Source: Oscillospiraceae bacterium
GTDB lineage: Bacteria > Bacillota > Clostridia > Oscillospirales > Oscillospiraceae
Reading direction: 5' to 3'
Length of the DNA: 64,000 nt
Assembly: GCA_916988195.3 (NCBI GenBank)
Contig: CAKASQ030000003.1
Coordinates: 1-64,000, forward strand
This document shows positions 26,441-35,150 of this stretch, piece by piece (the stretch's first letter is position 1; every line of letters starts with the position of its first letter). Made by a program: the position numbers and the translations under genes. The notes under the pieces are model-generated. The model had not been told where the DNA came from and ran no database searches. It worked only from the letters and a program-made list of their open reading frames with translations.

Positions 26441-26694
26441 TAAATCCTATTTTAGGATTAGGCGCAACTTTTGCGCTAGCGATTCTTACCAGTTTTCAGA
26501 GCTATGATCCACATTCCATGTGCGCTTCTTATAAGAAGAATCAATATGTGCACAAAAATAAAGGCGCTTTTGTAACAATCGAGAAGAGTGTTCTCATGTA
26601 TGACATGGAATTATGGCCGCAAGCAGACTACGCAGGCACATCCGTTAGCAGGATTGCCTATAAAGTTACGCTGTGGGAGAACGGCGAGGCATGA
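26440..26694 (+). pseudogene. Unrecognised protein, 3' part only, in a foreign insert
   Basis: An open frame without its own start, about 84 codons: ...ALAILTSFQSYDPHSMCASY, VHKNKGAFVTIEKSVLMYDM, ELWPQADYAGTSVSRIAYKV, TLWENGEA. I do not recognise the family. It overlaps the next gene as ATGA, so the two were translationally coupled in their source. Base use is visibly AT-richer than around it. A 7-bp inverted repeat (AATCCTA ttt TAGGATT) at 26443-26459 sits at the left edge. Confidence 0.5.
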
Positions 26695-26891
26695 TAGGAA
26701 AAGTTAACATGTCGTTGAAAATATCCATTATCGCATCACTATTGATCATTGGAATAACAAATTTTTTGGGTACGAACGAATGGTTAACCCTTGGCCAATT
26801 AGTTAGAATTTGCAGTTTACTGGCAGGGACCGTTGTCGGTGCGTCAATCTATGCAGTTCGCACTATTAAAAAAGCTGATAGAGAAAGTTGA
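26691..26891 (+). CDS. Small membrane protein, unknown, in a foreign insert
   Basis: A 66-residue protein with two hydrophobic helices (SLKISIIASLLIIGITNFLG and LVRICSLLAGTVVGASIYAV) and a charged tail (RTIKKADRES). The ATG overlaps the TGA of the preceding frame. It is followed by a hairpin. Size and layout would suit a phage holin or a toxin/immunity membrane peptide, but nothing proves either. Confidence 0.5.
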   Translation: MIGKVNMSLKISIIASLLIIGITNFLGTNEWLTLGQLVRICSLLAGTVVGASIYAVRTIKKADRES

Positions 26892-26898
26892 GAAAATG

Positions 26899-26931
26899 AG
26901 CGGCACTTTTGCGCAGAGCAAGAGTGCCGCT
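26899..26931 (+). terminator. Hairpin after the small membrane protein gene
   Basis: Stem AGCGGCACT / AGTGCCGCT (9 bp) with a 15-base loop, eight bases after the stop codon at 26891. The following T-content is weak, so efficiency is uncertain. The remaining insert to 27001 has no gene. Confidence 0.5.
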
Positions 26932-27001
26932 TATCTTGATATTTTGTTGCCAATTGTATATTTGCGGAACAAGCTTTGATATAACCGACACATTTCGCTT
27001 G

Positions 27002-27403
27002 CTAGCGCGTTTCAAAATCCTCCAGATGCACCACGCGCAGCGCCTCGCGTACTCTGGTCTGAAGGTCCTTCGTATCTTTTCTCGCGCGCAGGCCGAACGC
27101 AACGTTTTCAAACACCGTCATGTGTGGCCAGAGGGCGAAGTCCTGAAACACAAAGCCAAGGCCTCGCTTTTCCGGCGGCAGGTTGATTCGCTTCTCCCGG
27201 GAAAATACGCACGTGCCGTCAAAATAGATCTCGCCATCATCCGGCGTTTCCAACCCCGCGATCATCCGCAGAAGCGTCGTCTTGCCGCAGCCAGAGGGAC
27301 CGAGCAGCGTCGTGAAGCTGCCGCTGTCAATCGTGAGAGATGTCGGCCGTATGACCTGCTTTTTCTCAAAGCGCTTCGTAATTCCATGCAGACGTATTTC
27401 CAT
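27002..27403 (-). pseudogene. Iron-type ABC transporter ATPase, N-terminal fragment
   Basis: 133 residues: MEIRLHGITKRFEKKQ, Walker A GPSGCGKTTLLRM, the Q-loop region FVFQDFALWPHMTVFENVAFG, then a break after LEDFETR. The ABC signature (LSGGQ), Walker B and H-loop are missing. GAGG lies six bases before ATG 27403, and TGGTATACT upstream looks like an extended -10. The gene would have been an FbpC/PotA-like ATPase partnering the permease fragment at 26038-26440. Confidence 0.82.
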
Positions 27404-27485
27404 ACCGTTCCTCTTTTCTGTACGTGGGCCAGTATACCAGAGCCGTGTAAAGTCGGTATGCAGCGGAATGTAAAATGATTGTAAG

Positions 27486-27525
27486 AAAAAGGCTGCCACC
27501 CAAAATTTGGGTGGCAGCCTTTTTT
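27486..27525 (-). terminator. Intrinsic terminator after gnd
   Basis: Stem AAAAAGGCTGCCACCC / GGGTGGCAGCCTTTTT with an AAAATTT loop, ending the long catabolic operon on the minus strand just after the gnd stop. T-runs on both strands make it bidirectional. Confidence 0.92.
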
Positions 27526-27546
27526 CGAAACCAACAGTGGTTTTAT

Positions 27547-29001
27547 TTACGCATTGTAGGTGGAGGCGGCGGTATTGCCGCCGTGGCCGGTCCAGTTGGT
27601 GTGGAAGAACTCGCCTCTGGGGCTATCGAGCCGCTCATAGGTATGTGCACCGAAATAGTCGCGCTGCGCCTGCAATAAATTCGCAGGCAGGCGGTCGGTG
27701 GTGTAGCCGTCAAAATAGCTCAGTGCCGCCGTCATAGCGGGCGCCGGAACGCCGTACTGCACGGCTGCCGCTGCGACCTTGCGCCAGGCCGGAATGAGCT
27801 TCTGCATGGTTTCCTTAAAATACGGGTCGAGCAGGAGATTGCTGAGCTCCGGATTTTTATCATACGCTTCCTTGATTTTGCCGAGGAAGACCGAGCGGAT
27901 GATGCAGCCGCCGCGCCACATGAGGGCAATGCCGCCGTAGTTCAGGTTCCAGCCATAGGTCTTTGCTGCCGTGCGCATGAGGGTGTAGCCTTGGGCGTAG
28001 GAGATGATCTTGGAGGCATAGAGCGCCTGCCGGATTGCCTCGACCATTTCCGCCTTGTCGCCAGTAAAGGCCGGAATCGTGCGGGCGTACTCCTTGGATG
28101 CTTCGACGCGCTCGGATTTCATCGCGGACAGGCAGCGAGCGAAGACTGCTTCGCCGATGAGCGTCAGCGGCACGCCCTCGTCCAGCGCGGCGATACCTGT
28201 CCATTTTCCCGTACCCTTCTGACCGGCAGTGTCGAGAATCTTTTCTACAATGGGCTGACCGTCGGTGTCCTTGTAGGCAAGGATATCGCGGGTAATCTCA
28301 ATTAAGTAAGAATCCAGCTCCGTCTTGTTCCATGCGGCAAAGACCTCGTGCATTTCATCGTCGGACATGCCAAGAAGGTCGCGCATGAGCTGATACGCCT
28401 CGCAAATTAACTGCATGTCGCCGTACTCAATGCCGTTATGCACCATCTTGACGAAGTGCCCTGCGCCATTCTCGCCGACCCAGTCACAGCAGGGACTGCC
28501 GTCCTCGACTTTCGCGCAGATGGCCTGGAAAATGGGCTTCACATACGGCCACGCGGCGGGGCTGCCGCCCGGCATCATGCTGGGACCTTTTAAAGCGCCC
28601 TCTTCACCGCCGGATACGCCGGTGCCGATGTAGAGCTTGCCCTTGGATTCCACATATTTTGTTCTGCGGATGGTGTCCGGGAAGTGGGAGTTGCCGCCGT
28701 CAATTAAAATATCGCCGTCGTCGAGGACCGGCAGAAGCTGCTCGATCATGTCGTCCACAGCCTGCCCGGCTTTTACCATCATGAACACCTTGCGCGGCTT
28801 TTCGAGGTTCGCAACCAGCTCTTCGAGCGTGTGGCAGCCGATGATATTCTTGCCCGCGGCACGGCCACTTACGAACTTGTCCACTTTTTCGGTCGTGCGG
28901 TTGAAAACCGCCACCGTGAAGCCCTTCGACTCCATGTTCATGACGAGGTTCTCCCCCATCACGGCAAGGCCGATGAGGCCAATATCTGCTTTTTGTTTCA
29001 T
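27547..29001 (-). CDS. gnd: 6-phosphogluconate dehydrogenase, decarboxylating
   Basis: A 484-residue enzyme that oxidises 6-phosphogluconate to ribulose-5-phosphate and CO2. It has the Rossmann motif [31 protein letters not shown] suggesting NADP, the [13 protein letters not shown] substrate loop, [11 protein letters not shown], and [17 protein letters not shown] with catalytic Lys and Glu. ATG 29001 follows GAGGTGACT. It is last in the sugar-acid operon, 21 bases behind the dehydrogenase gene, so it consumes what that pathway makes. Confidence 0.95.
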   Translation of the reverse strand: MKQKADIGLIGLAVMGENLVMNMESKGFTVAVFNRTTEKVDKFVSGRAAGKNIIGCHTLEELVANLEKPRKVFMMVKAGQAVDDMIEQLLPVLDDGDILIDGGNSHFPDTIRRTKYVESKGKLYIGTGVSGGEEGALKGPSMMPGGSPAAWPYVKPIFQAICAKVEDGSPCCDWVGENGAGHFVKMVHNGIEYGDMQLICEAYQLMRDLLGMSDDEMHEVFAAWNKTELDSYLIEITRDILAYKDTDGQPIVEKILDTAGQKGTGKWTGIAALDEGVPLTLIGEAVFARCLSAMKSERVEASKEYARTIPAFTGDKAEMVEAIRQALYASKIISYAQGYTLMRTAAKTYGWNLNYGGIALMWRGGCIIRSVFLGKIKEAYDKNPELSNLLLDPYFKETMQKLIPAWRKVAAAAVQYGVPAPAMTAALSYFDGYTTDRLPANLLQAQRDYFGAHTYERLDSPRGEFFHTNWTGHGGNTAASTYNA

Positions 29002-29022
29002 AGTCACCTCTATCGCACCCGG

Positions 29023-29970
29023 TTACTTTACTCTGTAGCCGCAGTCCGTTCCGGACAGCTCCCGGATCACATTATCGACCGCGAGCATGCCCATCCGCTT
29101 TGTGGCGTCCACGGTGTGCGAGCCCGTATGCGGCAGCAAAATTGCGTTGGGCGCGGTCAGAAGCGGAGAGTCTTTCAGCGGCTCCTGCTCAAACGCGTCG
29201 AATGCCGCTGCCGCAAGCTTGCCGCTTTGCAGCGCTTCCGCAGCCGCCGCCTCATCGACCAGACCACCGCGGGCAGCGTTGATGAGGATCGCGCCATCCT
29301 TCATGGAGAAGATGCGCTCTCTGGAAATGATGTTCTTTGTCGACTCCATATACGGCACATGCACCGAAACGATATCGCAGTTTCTCACGATGAAGTCAAT
29401 ATCCGCCGCAAGGACGTTGTGCTCCTTCGCGTAGGCCTCGTTCATAAACGGGTCATACGCGTAGGTCGTCATGCCGATCCCGTTCGTGAGCCTGCCGAGC
29501 TGCTTGCCGATCGCGCCGTAGCCGATGATACCGACCGTTTTTCCGAACAGCTCCATCCCGTTGATGGGGGCCCACGCGCCGCCTCTCACCTGTCCGTCCT
29601 GCACGGTGATGCGCCGCGCGCAGTCCAGCATCAGGCCAAGCGCAAGCTCCGCGACCGATACGGCCATCACGCCCGGCGTGTAGGTGACCGTAATGCCCGC
29701 CTTTGACGCCGCTGCGGTATCTACCTTGTCATAGCCGACGCCCCATCTGGAGATGACCTTCAGCTGCGGGCAGTTTTCTATGACCTTTGCCGTGACATTG
29801 TCAAGCCCCGCTACATAGCCGTCGCAGCCGTCCAACAGCGCGATCAACTCGTCCTCTGTAAAGGGCTTTTCGGGCCTCACCGCTTTCACCTCGGCAAAGC
29901 GCTCCAATTTTTCTCTCGCCTCGTCGTTTACGCTGTTTTTGAACGACCTCGGCGTTACCAGTATTTTCAT
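29023..29970 (-). CDS. D-isomer-specific 2-hydroxyacid dehydrogenase, possible 2-keto-6-phosphogluconate reductase
   Basis: A 315-residue NAD(P)-dependent dehydrogenase. Rossmann motif GKTVGIIGYGAIGKQLGRL, Arg in INAARGGLVDEAAA, Glu in FDAFEQEPL and His in LLPHTGSHT form the usual Arg-Glu-His catalytic set. The family includes phosphoglycerate dehydrogenase and the KguD-type reductases. Between a KdgK-like kinase and gnd, the likeliest job is reducing 2-keto-6-phosphogluconate to 6-phosphogluconate. This is inferred from position; 3-phosphoglycerate dehydrogenase remains possible. It overlaps the VOC gene by four bases. Confidence 0.85.
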   Translation of the reverse strand: MKILVTPRSFKNSVNDEAREKLERFAEVKAVRPEKPFTEDELIALLDGCDGYVAGLDNVTAKVIENCPQLKVISRWGVGYDKVDTAAASKAGITVTYTPGVMAVSVAELALGLMLDCARRITVQDGQVRGGAWAPINGMELFGKTVGIIGYGAIGKQLGRLTNGIGMTTYAYDPFMNEAYAKEHNVLAADIDFIVRNCDIVSVHVPYMESTKNIISRERIFSMKDGAILINAARGGLVDEAAAAEALQSGKLAAAAFDAFEQEPLKDSPLLTAPNAILLPHTGSHTVDATKRMGMLAVDNVIRELSGTDCGYRVK

Positions 29971-30326
29971 TTCAGTTCCTTTCTGACCAGATGCAGCGCA
30001 AAGCCCGCGAGCTCATGGTCCAGATAGACGATCTTTTTCCCGTTCTCGTCCCATTCCGTTGTTGCCGGGTCGAAGCGCAGTCCCTTTCCTTCCAGATACG
30101 CGACCGCCGCGTCGATATCCTGCGTTCCGATCGCAATGTGTCCGTTCCTTCCAAGGTAGCCGCCCTTGATGACCTCGATGACGTTTCCCGTGATGTAAGA
30201 CTTCGCGCCCTCCTGCGAGGAAATGCCGAACGCGGTCTGCATGAGCTGCGTAATGTCTCTTGCCTCGGCCTCTCCCGCCGTATTCATGGCGATGTGCGCG
30301 ATGCAAAATTTCGGTTGCTTTTCCAT
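29967..30326 (-). CDS. VOC-family protein, homologue of the domain fused to KDPG aldolase
   Basis: A 119-residue glyoxalase/bleomycin-type fold: FCIAHIAMNTAGEAEARDI, GNVIEVIKGGYLGRNGHIAI, IVYLDHELAGFALHLVRKEL. It matches residues ~215-324 of the aldolase fusion at 13238-14212 (shared AHI-x-x-N, NGHIAI, FA-V/L-HL motifs). No function is known to me. It lies between the kinase and the dehydrogenase, overlapping the latter, which ties it to keto-sugar-acid metabolism. An epimerase, lactonase or ligand sensor role are all open. Confidence 0.75.
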   Translation of the reverse strand: MEKQPKFCIAHIAMNTAGEAEARDITQLMQTAFGISSQEGAKSYITGNVIEVIKGGYLGRNGHIAIGTQDIDAAVAYLEGKGLRFDPATTEWDENGKKIVYLDHELAGFALHLVRKELK

Positions 30327-30338
30327 AGCTTCGCGCCT

Positions 30339-31436
30339 CTATCGCTGCACGCGCGCGCCCGCGCCCGCCATCAGCGCCTCGACTTCCTTTTTAGACGCCA
30401 TCGACGTATCGCCCGGAGTCGTCATGGCCAGAGCGCCATGTGCCGCGCCATAGTCTACCGCGCGCTGCGCATCCTGCGTCGTCATCAGGCCGTAGATAAA
30501 GCCCGCTGCAAAGGAGTCTCCGCCGCCGACGCGGTCGAGAATTTCCAGATCATTGTACTTCTGCGACAGGTAAACTTCGCCATCGCACCAGCACATTGCG
30601 CCCCAGTCGTTTCTCGTTGCGGTCTTCACGGTCCGAAGCGTCGTCGCCACGGCCTTGAAATTGGGGTATGTCTTTGCGGCCTCGCCCACCATTCGCTTGT
30701 AGCCCTCGAGGTTCAGCGATTTGAGGTCCTTGTCGTTTCCTTCGATTTCGAAGCCAAGACAGGCCGTAAAGTCCTCCTCGTTTCCGATCATAACGTCAAC
30801 ATACTTCGCGATCTCGCGGTTGACCTCCTGCGCCCGCGCCTTGCCGCCGATGGATTTCCACATGGACGGCCGGTAGTTGAGGTCATAGGAGACGATCGTC
30901 CCGTATTTCTTCGCGGTCTTGATGGCCTCGATGACAGCCTCATTCGTCTTTTCGGAAATTGCGGCGTAAATGCCGCCGGTATGGAACCAGCGCGCGCCGA
31001 GCGTTCCGAAAATATAGTCAAAATCGTAGTCCTGCGCGCCCAGATGCGACACGGCGGTATTTGCCCGGTCGGAGCAGCCGACCGCGCCCCGGATGCCGAA
31101 ACCCCGCTCGGTAAAATTGATGGCGTTTCTCGAGCTTCTTCCGATTCCGTCAAAGTCCAGCCAGCGGATGAGCGACGTGTCGACCCCGCCCTGGCTGACC
31201 ATGTCCTCCAGAAGCCTTCCCACTTCGTTGTTCGTAAACGCCGTAATGACCGAGGTCTTCATGCCGAAGCATTTCCGAAGGCCTCTTGCGACGTTGTACT
31301 CGCCGCCGCCTTCCCAGGCTGCAAAGTGCCGCGCTGTTTTGATTCTGCCCTCGCCCGGGTCGAGCCGGAGCAGGATCTCGCCCATGGAAACCTCGTCAAA
31401 GGCGTAGGTGCCTTGCTGTTTTAATTGTAATTCCAC
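30339..31436 (-). CDS. PfkB-family sugar-acid kinase, KdgK paralogue (possible 2-ketogluconate kinase)
   Basis: A 365-residue kinase. It has [53 protein letters not shown] with the catalytic Asp, and the KdgK-like C-terminal ARVQR. It is longer than KdgK at 12200-13225. GTG 31436 has AAGGA just upstream; further N-terminal frame overlaps the permease gene and is rejected. In this operon, with a 2-hydroxyacid dehydrogenase and gnd, the likely substrate is a 2-keto-gluconate-type acid, by inference. Confidence 0.83.
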   Translation of the reverse strand: MELQLKQQGTYAFDEVSMGEILLRLDPGEGRIKTARHFAAWEGGGEYNVARGLRKCFGMKTSVITAFTNNEVGRLLEDMVSQGGVDTSLIRWLDFDGIGRSSRNAINFTERGFGIRGAVGCSDRANTAVSHLGAQDYDFDYIFGTLGARWFHTGGIYAAISEKTNEAVIEAIKTAKKYGTIVSYDLNYRPSMWKSIGGKARAQEVNREIAKYVDVMIGNEEDFTACLGFEIEGNDKDLKSLNLEGYKRMVGEAAKTYPNFKAVATTLRTVKTATRNDWGAMCWCDGEVYLSQKYNDLEILDRVGGGDSFAAGFIYGLMTTQDAQRAVDYGAAHGALAMTTPGDTSMASKKEVEALMAGAGARVQR

Positions 31437-31458
31437 GTTTTTTCCTTCTTTACACGCT

Positions 31459-32433
31459 TTACACGGATCTCTTTTTCTTCGTCTTTCTGGTATCGACGTA
31501 CACAACCACCAGCACCAGAACACCGAGAATGACCTGCTGCCAGAACGAGTTGATACCATTGAGGTTCAGACCGTTTCGCAGGACCGCGACCACCAGCGCG
31601 CCGATGACCGCGCCAAAGATCGTGCCCTCGCCGCCTGCCATGCTCACGCCGCCGACGACGGAAGCGAAAATACCTTCAAACTCGTAGCCCTCGCCGGTGT
31701 TCGCCTGAATGGACACCATGCGGCAGAGCATGACGATACCTGCCATACCGGCCATCAGACCGGTGATGCTCTGCGCCAGCAGCTTCACCTTCTGCACGTT
31801 GATACCGGACATCTTCGCCGTCTCGGCGTTGCTGCCCACGGCGTAGACGCTTCTGCCGAATACGGTGTGCCGCAGGACAAAGTTCAGAGCGATCGCCATC
31901 ACCAGCACCAGATAGACCGGAACCGGGATACCGAGGAACTTGCCGTTGCCGATATAAGTCAGCGTCGCAAGCGCTTCGTCGGAAATCGTGCCGCGCAGGG
32001 TGATGGTCGCGCCGTTGTTCAGAAGCTTCAGCGCACCTCTGTAGACCCACTGGCCGCCAAGGGTCGCAATAAATGGAATGAGATCGAGCTTCGTAATGAG
32101 AAGACCGTTGATGAGGCCGCACACTGCGCCGACCAAAACGCCGAGAATCAGGGCCACCGGAACGGGCAGGTTCAGATACGTCATGGCCATGCAGGCGATG
32201 CCGCCCGTCAGACCCACGATGGAGCCGGCCGAAAGATCGATGCCGTCGATGATGATGGCAAAGCTCATGCCCATGGCAAGGAGCATATACACAGACGCGC
32301 TCAGCAGAATCTGTGTGAAGTTTGCCATGCTTCTAAAGCTTGGCGTAATGATGAACAGAATGATCATCGACGCTGCGAAAATACCGATGGGGCCCAGCCC
32401 GGATAATTTCTTTTGATTCAATAATTTATTCAT
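31459..32433 (-). CDS. ABC transporter permease (ribose type)
   Basis: A 324-residue polytopic RbsC-type permease: IIDGIDLSAGSIVGLTGGIA is the family signature, and AVGSNAETAKMSGINVQKVK the coupling loop. It is the single permease of this importer, so it works as a homodimer. It is 15 bases behind the ATPase gene. Confidence 0.92.
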   Translation of the reverse strand: MNKLLNQKKLSGLGPIGIFAASMIILFIITPSFRSMANFTQILLSASVYMLLAMGMSFAIIIDGIDLSAGSIVGLTGGIACMAMTYLNLPVPVALILGVLVGAVCGLINGLLITKLDLIPFIATLGGQWVYRGALKLLNNGATITLRGTISDEALATLTYIGNGKFLGIPVPVYLVLVMAIALNFVLRHTVFGRSVYAVGSNAETAKMSGINVQKVKLLAQSITGLMAGMAGIVMLCRMVSIQANTGEGYEFEGIFASVVGGVSMAGGEGTIFGAVIGALVVAVLRNGLNLNGINSFWQQVILGVLVLVVVYVDTRKTKKKRSV

Positions 32434-32448
32434 GATTCCATTTCCTTT

Positions 32449-33939
32449 TTACGAAAGCTTTCCGGTTGCGTATTTCATGATGGTTTCAGAGTCCGCGTCC
32501 TTCCGGTCGAGCACTGCGGTCACACGGCCGTCTTTAAAGACGGCGACGCGGTCGCTCATGCCGAGGATCTCCGGAAGGTCCGAAGAGATCATGATGATCG
32601 CGATGCCCTGATCGGACAGATCGTTCATGAGAGAATAAATTTCATACTTCGCGCCGACGTCAATGCCGCGGGTCGGCTCGTCGAAGACCATCACCTTCGC
32701 CGTTCTTGTCAGCCACTTGCCGATGATGACCTTCTGCTGGTTGCCGCCGGAGAGGTTCATGACCTTCTGGTCGATGGAGGGCGTGCGGATATTGAGCTTC
32801 TTGCAGTACTCCTGCGCGTTGCTCTTCGCCTTTGCCTCCTGCATCCTGCCGCGCTTGGAAAACTTCCGCAGGGAGGCCATCGTAATGTTTTCCTCCACGC
32901 TCAGTCCCAGCGCCGCGCCGTCAAACTTTCGGTTTTCCGTCATATACACGAAGCCCGCCGCGATGGCCTCGGAGGGATTTTTGAAGGTATACTCCCTGCC
33001 CTCGATCTTCACGTGCTTCTCATCCGCCTCGTCCGCGCCGAACAACGCGCGAAGCGTCTCCGTCCGGCCGGCGCCGACCAGACCCGCAATGCCGAGGATC
33101 TCGCCCTTTCTGACGTCCAGGTGCTTCACGTCAAGCTTTGTGCCCTGCCGGATGTTGTCCGCTTCAAAGACGACCTCGCCGATCGTTCTTTTATATGTAG
33201 GATAGATGTTGGATAATTCTCTGCCGACCATCAGGCTGATGATCTCGTTATCGTTCGTATCCTTGTAGTCCATGGTTTTTACGCGCGTGCCGTCCCGCAT
33301 GACCGTGATCCGGTCGGCAATTACGGGAAGCTCCTCGAGCCGGTGGGAAATATAGATGATTCCCACGCCCTTTTTCTTCAGCGCAAAAATAATTTTGAAC
33401 AGCCGTTCAATTTCGTTTTCGGTCAGGGACGAGGTCGGCTCGTCAAACACGACGATCCTGCATCCCTTGGATGTGACCTTTGTGATCTCCACCATCTGCT
33501 GATCTGCAATCGACAGATCCTTCATCGGCGTATCGGACGGAATCCGCAGACCTACCGCTTCTTCCATCAACCGGGCTGCTTCCTCGTGGGCAAAGCGGTC
33601 GTCGATGACGCCGTGCTTATTTTTGATGCAGCCAAGAAAAATATTATTCGCGATGTCCAGATGCGGACAGACGCTCAGCTCCTGGAACACAACGCCGATG
33701 CCCTTGCTCAGCGCATCCGCGGGGCCGTTGATTTTCGTCGGAACGCCGTCGATGACGATCTCGCCGCCATCGGGCTGATGGATCCCGTAGAGGGTCTTGA
33801 TCAGCGTCGACTTTCCTGCGCCGTTCTCTCCCACAAGCGCGTGTACCTCGCCCGCTTTCAAATCGATGGAAAATCCATTCAGCGCCTTTACGCCGGGAAA
33901 GGACTTCGAAATATTTCGCATTTCTAACAACATTGCCAT
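32449..33939 (-). CDS. ABC transporter ATPase, tandem (RbsA-like)
   Basis: A 496-residue double ABC ATPase. First half: GENGAGKSTLIKTLYG, DLSIADQQMVEI in the signature place, IVVFDEPTSSLTE. Second half: GLVGAGRTETLRALFG, LSGGNQQKVIIGKWL, VMVFDEPTRGID. ATG 33939 is preferred with AGGTG six bases upstream. It is separated from the binding-protein gene by a strong hairpin. Confidence 0.93.
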   Translation of the reverse strand: MAMLLEMRNISKSFPGVKALNGFSIDLKAGEVHALVGENGAGKSTLIKTLYGIHQPDGGEIVIDGVPTKINGPADALSKGIGVVFQELSVCPHLDIANNIFLGCIKNKHGVIDDRFAHEEAARLMEEAVGLRIPSDTPMKDLSIADQQMVEITKVTSKGCRIVVFDEPTSSLTENEIERLFKIIFALKKKGVGIIYISHRLEELPVIADRITVMRDGTRVKTMDYKDTNDNEIISLMVGRELSNIYPTYKRTIGEVVFEADNIRQGTKLDVKHLDVRKGEILGIAGLVGAGRTETLRALFGADEADEKHVKIEGREYTFKNPSEAIAAGFVYMTENRKFDGAALGLSVEENITMASLRKFSKRGRMQEAKAKSNAQEYCKKLNIRTPSIDQKVMNLSGGNQQKVIIGKWLTRTAKVMVFDEPTRGIDVGAKYEIYSLMNDLSDQGIAIIMISSDLPEILGMSDRVAVFKDGRVTAVLDRKDADSETIMKYATGKLS

Positions 33940-33958
33940 TTGGTACACCTTTCATGTA

Positions 33959-33983
33959 CTATGGGGGGATAATCCCCCCATAG
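33959..33983 (-). terminator. Strong hairpin between binding-protein and ATPase genes
   Basis: A perfect 10-bp stem CTATGGGGGG / CCCCCCATAG with an ATAAT loop, in the 83-base gap between the two genes. There is no T-run. It sits at the same place in the operon as the hairpin at 19312-19346. Confidence 0.75.
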
Positions 33984-34022
33984 CAGCTAAATTATCGTCC
34001 GGGTTTCTACGCTTTCGTTCGC

Positions 34023-35087
34023 TCAGTTCAGGTGCTCCAGCGGGAAGAGGATGGCCTGCATGTCCTCGTCGTCCAGCTTGTCTCTCGGGACGATGGTGCA
34101 GCCGGTATCGACCATGCCGTGCTCAAGCTCCACGCCGTTGGCCGCGTCAGCCGCTGCCTTGTACGCCATGTAGCCCATCTGGTACGGCTGCTGGACAGTC
34201 AGGAAGTTGATCACGCCGTCTTCCATCAGAGAAACGGTGTTCTTGTTCGCGTCGAAGCCGCCGACAAAGATATCCTCTCTGCCGAGCTGGATGAGCGCGG
34301 TGCCAACGCCCGCAGTACGGTTCTCGTCAACTGCGAAGATGCCCTTGATGTCGGGGTTTGCCGTGATGGCATCGACGCACTGGGTCGTGCAGAGGTTGAT
34401 ATCCGCTTCGCTGTAGAGGGTGCCGAGGACCTCGATGTTCGGATAGGCTTCTTTCATTCTCGCCTCAAAGCCCGTCACACGGTCGGCAACGGAAGCCTTC
34501 GCGGGAGAATCGGAGAAGATGTAAACCTGGCCCTCTTCGCCCATCAGCGCAGCCAGCTCGTCCGCTGCCATCGCGCCGGCGGCGACGTTATCGGTCATGA
34601 ACGACTGGAGATAGTCCTCCGTGGGGATGGCGGTATCGGCGATGATCAGCGGAATACCGGCCTTCTGGATTTCCTGGCAGGCGGAGACAAGCGCGTCGCC
34701 GCTCACAGGGGCAAGGACGATCGCGTCCGGCTTGGAGTTGATGACGTCCATCACGGTTTCGATCTGAACGCCGGCTTCTTCCTTGGACGGATAGACAACT
34801 CTCGGCGTCATGCCAAGCTCGGTCGCCGCGTTTTCAAAGCCCGCCTGAACGATGCTCCAGTAGTCCGCAACGCCCTTGGGGATGAACACGATGTCAAGGC
34901 TCTTTGCTTCTTCAGTTGCAGGGGCTTCCTCAGCTTCAGAGGTTTCTTCTGCCGTTTCAGCAGCAGCGGGCTCGGCGGCCGTTTCTTCGGCTGCGGGCGC
35001 AGCTGTTTCGGTTTTCGCGGGCGAGCTGCACGCGGCAAGTGCCAGCAGCATGGCTGCTGCAAGCAGGATGGATAACACTTTCTTCAT
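34023..35087 (-). CDS. ABC transporter substrate-binding lipoprotein (ribose type)
   Basis: A 354-residue lipoprotein: signal and lipobox (AAAMLLALAACSSP, Cys20), a Glu/Ala-rich linker, then a type 1 periplasmic-binding fold (SLDIVFIPKGVADYWSIVQA, DAIVLAPVSGDALVSAC, GIFAVDENRTAGVGTALIQL, IFVGGFDANKN). It delivers the substrate of the sugar-acid operon; ligand inferred, not visible. AGGAGG precedes the ATG. Confidence 0.9.
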   Translation of the reverse strand: MKKVLSILLAAAMLLALAACSSPAKTETAAPAAEETAAEPAAAETAEETSEAEEAPATEEAKSLDIVFIPKGVADYWSIVQAGFENAATELGMTPRVVYPSKEEAGVQIETVMDVINSKPDAIVLAPVSGDALVSACQEIQKAGIPLIIADTAIPTEDYLQSFMTDNVAAGAMAADELAALMGEEGQVYIFSDSPAKASVADRVTGFEARMKEAYPNIEVLGTLYSEADINLCTTQCVDAITANPDIKGIFAVDENRTAGVGTALIQLGREDIFVGGFDANKNTVSLMEDGVINFLTVQQPYQMGYMAYKAAADAANGVELEHGMVDTGCTIVPRDKLDDEDMQAILFPLEHLN

Positions 35088-35150
35088 AATTTTTCCTCCT
35101 AAGTATATTTAATTATGCACTGCATAATTAAGACAAGATCATCGGCTGTA

